Assembly (NCBI RefSeq): GCF_018260405.1
Contig: NZ_JAGLBG010000022.1
Coordinates: forward strand, 1-31,640
Reading direction: 5' to 3'
DNA from: Deinococcus sp.
GTDB taxonomy: Bacteria > Deinococcota > Deinococci > Deinococcales > Deinococcaceae
Length of the DNA: 31,640 nt
In this document: positions 24,448 to 31,640 of the stretch, piece after piece
Layout of the letters: each line of letters opens with the position of its first letter
How positions within the stretch are numbered: position 1 is the stretch's first letter
Made by a program: the position numbers and the translations under genes
Notes under the pieces: model-generated
Seen by the model: only the letters and a program-made list of their open reading frames with translations
The model's database searches: none
Told to the model about the DNA's origin: nothing

Positions 24448-24448
<1 letters not shown>
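24107..24448 (-). CDS. hypA: HypA-type nickel metallochaperone
   Basis: This 113-residue protein starts MHEASIAVSLIEVA, with the invariant Met-His-Glu whose N-terminus and His2 bind nickel. The zinc domain has Cys73, His76, Cys89 and Cys92 (GECPQHG and LRCPLCG). Most HypA proteins have four cysteines, so one ligand position is His here. The ATG overlaps the ureC stop by one base (TGATG), and hypB begins 16 bases after its stop. It would pass nickel to HypB and then to UreE or urease. It could also serve a hydrogenase encoded elsewhere, but its place inside the urease operon argues for urease. Confidence 0.88.
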
Positions 24449-26150
<1,702 letters not shown>

Positions 26151-26154
<4 letters not shown>

Positions 26155-26837
26155 TCTGCCCCCCCAAAGCCAGCCGCTCTGGCCTGTTCCAGCGCCCGTT
26201 GCTGCGTGTCGGGGGCATCGAGTTCGCCGCTCACGAGCGCGTTCATGCCGTAGACCGTTCGTGTGCCGCCCAGTGGCACCAGCGACACCTCACGTTCCTC
26301 GCCCGGCTCGAAACGTACAGCGGTTCCGGCGGGAATGTCGAGTCGCTGCCCGTACGCGGCGGCCCGGTCAAAGCGCAGTCCAGCGTTGACTTCAAAAAAG
26401 TGAAAGTGACTGCCGACCTGAACCGGGCGGTCAGCCGTGTTGGCCACCATAAGGGCCGTGGCAGGTCTTGCGGCATTGAGTTCAATTTCCCCGCTTTCTA
26501 GCAGGTATTCCCCGGCCACCCGGCGACTGGCCGCGCCGCGAATCGGGTCGTGGATGGTGACCAGTTTGGTTCCGTCTGGGAAAGTGCCCTCGACCTGGAT
26601 GTCGTGGATCATTTCGGGCACGCCATCCAGCACGTCATCCGGCGTCAGGATGGTCGCTCCGTAACCCATCAGGTCTTCCACGCGCCGCCCATCGCGGATG
26701 CCTTCAAGAACCTCGGCGGTAATCAGGGCTACGGCCTCGGGATGGTTAAGTTTCAGACCCCTGGCCCGGCGTTCCCTGGCTACGGCCGCCGCCGTATAGA
26801 TCAGCAGTTTGTCGCGTTCTCGCTCGGTCAGTTGCAT
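26151..26837 (-). CDS. ureAB: Fused urease gamma-beta subunit
   Basis: One 228-residue chain joins the gamma subunit (about 1-100: MQLTERERDKLLIYTAAAVA, LNHPEAVALI, MIHDIQVEGTFPDGTKL) to the beta subunit (about 105-215: GEYLLESGEIELN, VGSHFHFFEVN, GMNALVSGELD). The fusion resembles Helicobacter UreA, whereas most bacteria have separate ureA and ureB. AGGAGG lies 11 bases before the ATG. It is the first gene of the operon, with about 300 bases of regulatory DNA before the divergent molybdate regulator. Confidence 0.96.
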
Positions 26838-27007
26838 TCCGGTGGTTTCCTCCTGATGGGTCTTAAAGGCCGCTCTTTAACTGTTAGCCTATCCCGACAC
26901 CATTGACCACCATCTCTGAGCTTCTAAACAGGGTACTCGCCTGAGCGGGCCTCTTGCACAAGTCGCCCGGCTCTTCTCATTACGCTCGCTCCTACTCGCC
27001 CTGCCTG

Positions 27008-27046
27008 GCGAAAGTGGGATCTGGGGCGGCCTGACCCCACTTTCGC
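27008..27046. promoter_or_regulatory. Long palindrome between divergent operons
   Basis: GCGAAAGTGGG (27008-27018) and CCCACTTTCGC (27036-27046) are perfect 11-bp inverted arms around 17 bases. The site lies between the urease operon and the molybdate regulator, which are divergent, so it is not a terminator for either. It is a candidate operator or a remnant of a mobile repeat. Otherwise I see no gene in 26838-27136. Confidence 0.45.
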
Positions 27047-27095
27047 AAACGGTCTGTTAAGGAAGGAAAGGGCCTATGACCAGCACGTTTGGAAA

Positions 27096-27114
27096 GTAAA
27101 ATTGACTTTTTTAC
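27096..27114. promoter_or_regulatory. Candidate autoregulatory operator
   Basis: GTAAAA-TTGACTT-TTTTAC is a perfect 6-bp inverted repeat that covers the -35 hexamer of the molybdate-regulator promoter. With mismatches the symmetry extends outward (AAA...TTT). A dimeric XRE-type regulator bound here would block its own transcription. Confidence 0.45.
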
Positions 27115-27130
27115 CTTTTAAGATTACATT
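27102..27130 (+). promoter_or_regulatory. Leaderless promoter of molybdate operon
   Basis: TTGACT (27102-27107), a 17-base spacer and TACATT (27125-27130) form a good promoter. The ATG at 27137 begins six bases after the -10, and no Shine-Dalgarno sequence is present. The transcript should start at or very near the start codon. Confidence 0.65.
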
Positions 27131-27136
27131 CCGGGC

Positions 27137-28261
27137 ATGATACGCTCTGCGCGGCAGACCCACTCACAGGTCCGCGCGTGGCGGGAACGCTTAGGGATAA
27201 AGCCTGCGGAACTGGCCGAGCGGGTGGGCATTACCCGGCAGGCCCTGCACAGTATCGAAACAGGCAGCTATACGCCCAATACCCTGATTGCACTTCAACT
27301 GGCGCGGCTCTTTGGCTGCGCGGTCGAGGACCTGTTTATGCTGGGTGAGGCCAAGATACAGGCTACGGCCACGGAGCAAACCGGCATACGCATTGGCGAA
27401 CGGGTGCGGCTGGCACAGGTCGGTGAGCGCTGGCTGGCCTTTTCAGTGACTGGGCAGGGCGGTCTGACCCAGCAGGCCGACGGTGTAGTGACTGACTTGA
27501 ATGGCCGTCAGGTCACCGCCGAGCTGTTCAGTGACCTGACCCTGGCCCGCCGGACGGCGGTGCTGGCTGGCTGTGATCCGGCTTTTGCTCTGTTGACCAG
27601 CTACGTCTCGCAGCAAGCGGGTAGCCGTCTGCTGCTGGGTTCGGTGTCCAGCAAGGCGGCCTTGCGGGCACTTAGCCGGGGGGAAGCCCACGCCGCAGGC
27701 ATTCACCTGTTCGACGCTGCGTCGGGCACCTCCAATCTGCCCTTCGTGCAGGAGATATTTTCAGGACAGGACATCCGGCTGTTTACTCTCTGGTCGTGGC
27801 AACAAGGCTTGCAAGTCGCGCCAGGAAATCCCAAAGAAATTACCGGCGTCGCCGATCTGTTTCGCCCGGACATCAGGCTGCAAAACCGTGAGCCGGACGC
27901 GGGCAGCCGGGGACTGCTAGACGCCTGGTTAGACAGTGCTGGAGTAGACCACCGGGCCAGAACTGGCATCAACGGCTACGGAGATGAGGTGACGACCCCA
28001 CTAGAAGCGGCCCGGCAAGTCGCCAGTGGCGCGGCGGATGTGGCGCCTGGCCCGCGTTCGGCGGCTGTGGCGCTGGGGCTGGATTTCGTGCCTCTTCAGG
28101 TCGAGCGCTTCGATCTGGTGGTTCCGGCCCCTTTTGTGGGTCATCCTGGTGTGCAGGCCCTCTTGAACGTCGTGCAGCAGCCTGCTTTCCAGAGTGAACT
28201 CAGAACGCTGGGCGGCTATGACCCTGCCCACGCGGGCGAACTCTGGAAGACCACCGCGTGA
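27137..28261 (+). CDS. XRE-type regulator with PBP-like domain, molybdate-linked
   Basis: This 374-residue protein has an XRE/Cro helix-turn-helix at about 10-65 (RAWRERLGIKPAELAERVGITRQALHSIETGSYTP, split for reading as RLGIKPAELAERVGITRQAL and the following SIETG). A C-terminal PBP-like domain (about 100-374) resembles periplasmic substrate-binding proteins, and its ends resemble those of molybdate-binding folds. Such one-component regulators sense a ligand, here probably molybdate or tungstate, and control the adjoining transporter. The stop is 16 bases before modA. The start is fixed by a -10 box six bases upstream, so the mRNA is probably leaderless. A palindrome over the -35 suggests autoregulation. 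It may replace ModE in this organism. Confidence 0.82.
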   Translation: MIRSARQTHSQVRAWRERLGIKPAELAERVGITRQALHSIETGSYTPNTLIALQLARLFGCAVEDLFMLGEAKIQATATEQTGIRIGERVRLAQVGERWLAFSVTGQGGLTQQADGVVTDLNGRQVTAELFSDLTLARRTAVLAGCDPAFALLTSYVSQQAGSRLLLGSVSSKAALRALSRGEAHAAGIHLFDAASGTSNLPFVQEIFSGQDIRLFTLWSWQQGLQVAPGNPKEITGVADLFRPDIRLQNREPDAGSRGLLDAWLDSAGVDHRARTGINGYGDEVTTPLEAARQVASGAADVAPGPRSAAVALGLDFVPLQVERFDLVVPAPFVGHPGVQALLNVVQQPAFQSELRTLGGYDPAHAGELWKTTA

Positions 28262-28277
28262 CCCCTCTGAGGCGAAG

Positions 28278-29042
28278 ATGATGAAGCGCAAGATAACCCT
28301 GTTGCTGGCCCTGTGGCTTGGCTCCACGGCGCACGCCGCCAAGCTGACGGTCTTTGCAGCCGCCTCACTGACCGACGCTTTTACTGAGCTGGGCAAAGCG
28401 TTCGATGCCACAACGGGCCATACCACGACCTTTCAGTTCGCCGGATCACAGGCCCTGCGCACCCAGATCGAGAACGGGGCGAAGGTGGACGTGTACGCCA
28501 GCGCCAACACAGCCCAGTTCGGGCCGCTGGTCAAGGCTGGGCTGCTGAACACGGGCAAACCTTTTGCAAGCAATAGGCTCGCTATCATCGCCCCTAAAAA
28601 CACTCATCAGGTCACGACCATGCAAGACCTGACGGCTCCCGGCCTAAATATCGTCATTGCCGACAAGACCGTTCCTGTGGGCGAGTACACCCGCCGGATG
28701 CTGAGCGCGGTCAACAGCAGCGGCACTTACGGCAACGACTTCTCGGCCCGTTTCCTGAAAAATGTGGTCAGCGAGGAACCCAACGCGCGTCAGGTGGCTT
28801 TGAAAGTGCAGCTGGGCGAGGCCGACGCCGCCGTGGTCTACAGCACCGACGTGACGCCTAAGCTGAAGCCCAGCGTCAGAATGATCGCTCTGCCCACCCG
28901 CTTCAACCAGAATGCCAGCTATCTCATCGGCACCCTGAAGGGCGCGGCGAATGCCCAGGCAGCGCAAGCCTTTTTGAGTTATGTGCTCTCACCCGAGGGG
29001 CAGACAATTCTACACAGATGGGGCTTCGGTAAGCCGCAGTAA
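28278..29042 (+). CDS. modA: Molybdate ABC transporter substrate-binding protein
   Basis: ModA captures molybdate (or tungstate) outside the cytoplasmic membrane and hands it to ModB. The 254-residue precursor has a signal peptide (MMKRKITLLLALWLGSTAHA) and the family motifs LTVFAAASLTDAF, FQFAGSQALRTQIENGAKVD and DAAVVYSTDV. GAGG at 28269-28272 is five bases from the first ATG and eight from the second (28281), so the start could be one codon later. A longer frame upstream lies in the regulator gene and is rejected. It follows the regulator by 16 bases and is followed by a short frameshifted gene and modB. Confidence 0.93.
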   Translation: MMKRKITLLLALWLGSTAHAAKLTVFAAASLTDAFTELGKAFDATTGHTTTFQFAGSQALRTQIENGAKVDVYASANTAQFGPLVKAGLLNTGKPFASNRLAIIAPKNTHQVTTMQDLTAPGLNIVIADKTVPVGEYTRRMLSAVNSSGTYGNDFSARFLKNVVSEEPNARQVALKVQLGEADAAVVYSTDVTPKLKPSVRMIALPTRFNQNASYLIGTLKGAANAQAAQAFLSYVLSPEGQTILHRWGFGKPQ

Positions 29043-29070
29043 ACCGCAAAAAGGATCTGGAGGAACTCAG

Positions 29071-29431
29071 ATGACAATCAGCCCCCGTAACGCCCCGAAC
29101 GGCAAAATCCTGAAAATCACCCCTGGGGCAGTCCACGTGCAAATGGCGTACGAACTTGCGGACGAAGAGTTCAATACCTGGGTCATTCCCCTCACTGCGG
29201 CCAAGAACGATGCCTTGCCCTGGTTTATGCGGTCTGGCGCAAACGACCACTACTGTTTTCTCGCGGGGCGCCCTCAAGCTGGCGTTCGCCAATGAGGGTA
29301 TGGTAATGGATTACGAACAGGACGGTCAGCCGCTTGAAGGGGGCGTCGGGCTAATGGCCCTTGGTGAACACAACAGTGAGCGCTGTATCGGCTACCTGAT
29401 GACTTTGCAGGTACCCCACGCTGAGTCCTGA
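29071..29431 (+). pseudogene. Small gene with Mop/TOBE-like start, frameshifted
   Basis: An ATG with a good ribosome-binding site (GGAGGA, about eight bases upstream) opens a frame starting TISPRNAPNGKILKITPGAV, which resembles Mop/TOBE molybdate-binding domains (ISARN...G.V..I..GAV). That frame stops at about 29295. The frame that continues sensibly to 29431 (ALKLAFANEGMVMDYEQDG and on) is shifted by one base. Removing one G from GGGG at 29265-29268 would join them into a protein of about 119 residues (CFLAG-ALKLAF). It lies between modA and modB. The second half is not recognised. A sequencing error in the G-run is as likely as a real mutation. Confidence 0.6.
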
Positions 29432-29456
29432 CCAGCGCCGTCCGTCTCCCCTGCCG

Positions 29457-30206
29457 GTGCTGCTGGGCGCCGTGTTGATGCTGTTTCTGGTGGTGCCGGT
29501 CTTCGTGTTGCTCGGCCAAGGCCTGGGAACCGGTTTCTGGCCGACGTTGCGGAGTCGGGCTGTGCAAGACGCCCTGCGTGTCAGTCTGCTGACCACTGGA
29601 ATAACCCTGCTGCTGACGCTTGGGCTGGTGACGCCAGTGGCGTGGCTGCTGGCCCGCCGAGAGTTCCCCGGCAAAAAGGTGCTCGACACTCTGCTCGACC
29701 TGCCCATCGTGCTGCCTCCGGTGGTGGCGGGCGTGGGCCTGCTGTTGACCTTCGGGCGGCAGGGACTACTGGGGAAACCGCTGGCGCTGGCAGGCATCAG
29801 TCTGGCCTTTTCTCCGGCGGCGGTGGTGCTGGCCCAGTTGTTTGTCTCGGCTCCCTTCTACCTGCGAACCGCCAAGGCTGGCTTCAGCGCAGTTGAGCGC
29901 GACGCCGAGGAGGCCGCCCGCACAGACGGCGCGGGACACTGGCAGGTGTTCAGGTTTATCACCTGGCCGCTGGCCTTCCCCTTCTTGCTCGAAGGTCTGG
30001 TCCTGGCCTGGGCGCGGGCGATGGGTGAATTTGGGGCAACCATCTTGTTCGCCGGATCGTTGCAGGGAAAAACGCGCACCATTACGCTCGCCATTTATTC
30101 CGCGGTGGAAAGTGATCTGGCCCCGGCCCTGGTGCTTAGCGCCGTGATGGTGGTCGTGGCCTTTGGGGTTCTGTTTGCGGTGCGGCTCGTGTCGCAAAGG
30201 CAATAA
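29457..30206 (+). CDS. modB: Molybdate ABC transporter permease
   Basis: ModB forms the membrane channel for molybdate. The 249-residue protein has about five or six TM helices and the EAA loop that contacts the ATPase (EEAARTDGAGHWQVFRFITWPLA, of which EEAARTDGAG is the key part). A LPIVLPPVVAGVGLLL segment and MGEFGATILFAG are also typical of ModB/CysT permeases. The GTG at 29457 has no clear ribosome-binding site; the frame is open back to 29403 without another good start, so translational coupling to the preceding small gene is possible. No modC ATPase gene follows; an IS transposase fragment begins 75 bases after the stop. Confidence 0.88.
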   Translation: MLLGAVLMLFLVVPVFVLLGQGLGTGFWPTLRSRAVQDALRVSLLTTGITLLLTLGLVTPVAWLLARREFPGKKVLDTLLDLPIVLPPVVAGVGLLLTFGRQGLLGKPLALAGISLAFSPAAVVLAQLFVSAPFYLRTAKAGFSAVERDAEEAARTDGAGHWQVFRFITWPLAFPFLLEGLVLAWARAMGEFGATILFAGSLQGKTRTITLAIYSAVESDLAPALVLSAVMVVVAFGVLFAVRLVSQRQ

Positions 30207-30281
30207 CCTCAGCACCTGACAGCTTGAGATAAATGCTGTATAGAACGTAGAAAAAACAACGGAGGGCAGTTCATATGGGGT

Positions 30282-30569
30282 ATGAGAGCTTCCCGAACTG
30301 ACCTGACCACTGTTGACACGTTCACCGCTTGTCTCAAAGAGAGCACCGTACCCGGCCCTCTACGCTGCGTTGCTGAGGTCATCCTGGGCATCTTGCAGGC
30401 TGAATCCACTCTCCACCGCAAGATTGCCCTTCACATCAGCTGGGTAGCCACCATAACGGACTCCATAACCCGGATGGTGGCACGGGTGTTCCATGATGCC
30501 AGTCTCTCCCAGAAGGATGTGCAAGACATCCTGCTCCCCAGGACTTCCGCAAAGTCGGTTCAATTTTGA
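30282..30569 (+). pseudogene. IS4-type transposase N-terminal fragment
   Basis: The 95 residues resemble the start of Deinococcus IS4-type DDE transposases: a short leader, then LHRKIALHISWVATITDSITRMVARVFHD and SQKDVQDILLP. In intact members this would continue into the catalytic core (a strand with the first Asp). Here the homology stops at ILLP, and the frame ends nine residues later with unrelated sequence. GGAGGG lies 15 bases upstream of the ATG. It is a remnant of an insertion at the 3' side of the modB gene. Confidence 0.6.
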
Positions 30570-30839
30570 ACCCGGATCAAATTGCTTCTGATGCATCACC
30601 GGAAAAGCCCGTTCCTGTCGCTCTGTGATATTCAATTCTGAGCCATATATTCTGTTTATAACATAATTCATTTTATTCATTCTTCAGTTTTGCGACTTTG
30701 CGGTTGCCCTGCCTGCTCCCCCTTCTTCCTGCCGGAAAACTCAAGCTTGTTAGGGACAGAACGAACTGGAAGCTCGGTCAGCGTCTTTGCAACTTGAACT
30801 CGCCATTTCCACTCTACGAGTACGTTGGGTAAGAGCCAT
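30570..30839. other. AT-richer intergenic stretch between IS remnants
   Basis: No recognisable gene. A minus-strand frame (30677-30913) has a basic composition but no family I know. The base composition is visibly lower in GC than the rest of the window, as expected for acquired or IS-derived DNA. Confidence 0.4.
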
Positions 30840-30868
30840 GCACTGTAGTGCAAGTCTTTCAGAGGACT
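30840..30868 (+). repeat. Twin hairpins, likely IS200 left end
   Basis: GCACT-GT-AGTGC (30840-30851) and AGTCTT-TCAG-AGGACT (30853-30868, one wobble pair) are adjacent small stem-loops, about 30 bases before tnpA. IS200/IS605 elements carry subterminal hairpins that the transposase recognises as single-stranded DNA. The exact element boundary cannot be set by eye. Confidence 0.4.
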
Positions 30869-30895
30869 GGAGTGGGGCAGGCTTGCTAGGCTGAG

Positions 30896-31339
30896 GTGGT
30901 GGTGCGAAGCCAACGGTCAGGAAACCATACGGTCAGCCGACTGACGGTTCATGTCGTGTGGTCGACGAAGTACCGACATCCGGTGTTGGTGGGCGACATC
31001 AAGCCGCGCTGTCGGGAACTGTTGATTCAGATGTGCAAGGCGCAGGACGTGAAGATTCTGAAAGGGGTCATCAGCAGTGACCATGTGCATATGCGTGTGG
31101 GATATCCACCGAAGTTAGCCGTCAGTGACCTGGTGAAGCGAATGAAAGGGCGGACATCACGGTTATTGCAAGACGAGTATCCGAAGCTGAAGAAACAGTT
31201 TTGGGGACAGCATTTTTGGGGAGGGGAATATGGTGCGTGGAGTACAGGCCATATCACAGAGGAAATGGTGCAGGAATATTTAGAGCATCACCGAAACCTT
31301 GATGATTCGGATGACTCGGCGTTTATTTTGGAGGAGTGA
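30896..31339 (+). mobile_element. tnpA: IS200/IS605-family TnpA (Y1 HUH transposase)
   Basis: This 147-residue protein is a complete Y1 transposase, which moves single-stranded DNA by a 'peel and paste' route. The HUH motif is His63-Val-His65 (SSDHVHMRVGYPP), the catalytic tyrosine is probably Tyr128 (MVQEYLEHH), and the family segments VVWSTKYRHPVLVG and FWGQHFWGGEYGAWSTG are intact. Translation may begin at any of three consecutive GTG codons (30896, 30899, 30902). No TnpB gene accompanies it, so it is an IS200-type element. Hairpins precede it and one follows it. It appears potentially active. Confidence 0.93.
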
Positions 31340-31373
31340 AGGGGTGTAACCTGGCGGCCTGACAAACTTTATG

Positions 31374-31403
31374 AGAAATTGTCCCCGATAGGGGACAATT
31401 TCT
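31374..31403. repeat. Perfect 13-bp hairpin
   Basis: AGAAATTGTCCCC (31374-31386) and GGGGACAATTTCT (31391-31403) pair perfectly around GATA. It lies 34 bases after the tnpA stop and four bases before the next transposase start. It may be the IS200 right end, a transcript end, or a fold that hides the start of the next transposase gene from read-through transcripts. Confidence 0.7.
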
Positions 31404-31407
31404 GTTG

Positions 31408-31640
31408 GTGACAACAAAACTGCTCCTCGGGGACGTTCCCCGACTCTACCAGAATGTTCGCCCCTTCCTCAGTCCCCTCCTTTGGAACGATGTCCGCAAT
31501 GCGGATACCTGTGCCTGGCTCGTTGCAGGGTGCTTGGAAAGCCAGGTCTGCTCTCTCCCTGCGTGGGTGAGCGGTCGAATCTCGAAAGCGCAGATCGCGC
31601 AAAGCCGAGAGGTTCAGGCCCGCAGGTTCCTGGAGAACCC
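31408..31640 (+). mobile_element. IS4-like transposase, N-terminal part (cut by window end)
   Basis: A GTG at 31408 opens a frame that stays open to the end of the window (77 codons). It begins MTTKLLLGDVPRLYQNVRPF and continues with NADTCAWLVAGCLES, SLPAWVSGRISKAQIAQS and ARRFLENP. The pattern of NADT.AWLVAG.L, SLPAW and QARRF matches the N-terminal DNA-binding part of Deinococcus IS4-like transposases. It belongs to a different subgroup from the fragment at 30282. The catalytic DDE region would lie beyond the window. No ribosome-binding site is evident, and a 13-bp hairpin sits right before the start. Confidence 0.7.

Noticed and set aside
30677..30913. A 78-codon minus-strand frame between IS remnants.
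   Set aside because: No family resemblance, no clear ribosome-binding site, and it overlaps the hairpins before tnpA.
31488..31510. CPQCGY read in one plus-strand frame, like a TnpB zinc ribbon.
   Set aside because: The surrounding residues in that frame do not match TnpB, while the next frame gives a good transposase N-terminus.
31369..31602. A minus-strand frame at the window end.
   Set aside because: The plus-strand frame from 31408 matches an IS4-like transposase start, so the minus frame is a shadow.

Overview
The window looks like chromosomal or plasmid DNA of a GC-rich Deinococcus-type bacterium. This rests on gene content (DUF11-repeat surface proteins beside an outer-membrane barrel, a fused ureAB urease gene, several Deinococcus-like IS transposases, small dispersed repeats) and on promoters whose -10 box (TANNNT) lies about six bases before the start codon, the leaderless-mRNA layout known from Deinococcus. 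The genus call is an inference.

Region 1 (1-11,583, plus strand): a MarR-type regulator, then a four-gene cell-envelope cluster. A strong promoter, enclosed by an 11-bp inverted repeat, drives a 692-residue Thr/Asn-rich DUF11 protein that ends in a rho-independent terminator. Three tightly packed genes follow: a 915-residue DUF11 plus CNA-B-like protein, a 1091-residue protein with a predicted C-terminal beta-barrel, and a 745-residue DUF11 protein. I read them as a surface-display module with separate repeat proteins and a separate barrel.

Region 2 (11,857-18,099): an amine-oxidation island. On the minus strand are an aldehyde dehydrogenase, an APC-family permease and a copper/TPQ amine oxidase; a LuxR-type regulator is divergent. 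Together they would import a primary amine, oxidise it to the aldehyde, then to the acid. A 141-bp dispersed repeat sits inside this operon.

Region 3 (18,100-20,660): a patchwork. It holds a quinolinate synthase (NadA) fragment, an unrecognised two-TM membrane protein from a leaderless promoter, and an ArsR-type regulator whose overlapping downstream frame runs straight into a second copy of the dispersed repeat.

Region 4 (20,661-26,837, minus strand): a complete urease operon in the order ureAB-ureC-hypA-hypB-ureE-ureF-ureG-ureD. Most junctions overlap by 1-4 bases. The nickel chaperones HypA and HypB are embedded although no hydrogenase gene is visible. A 15-bp tandem repeat carrying in-frame stops lies at the ureF end.

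Region 5 (27,137-30,206): molybdate uptake: a leaderless XRE/PBP-like regulator, modA, a frameshifted small gene with a Mop/TOBE-like start, and modB. No modC is present; the DNA runs into insertion-sequence debris. Region 6 (30,207-31,640) holds an IS4-type transposase fragment, an intact IS200/IS605 TnpA gene, a perfect 13-bp hairpin, and the start of a second IS4-like transposase cut by the window edge.
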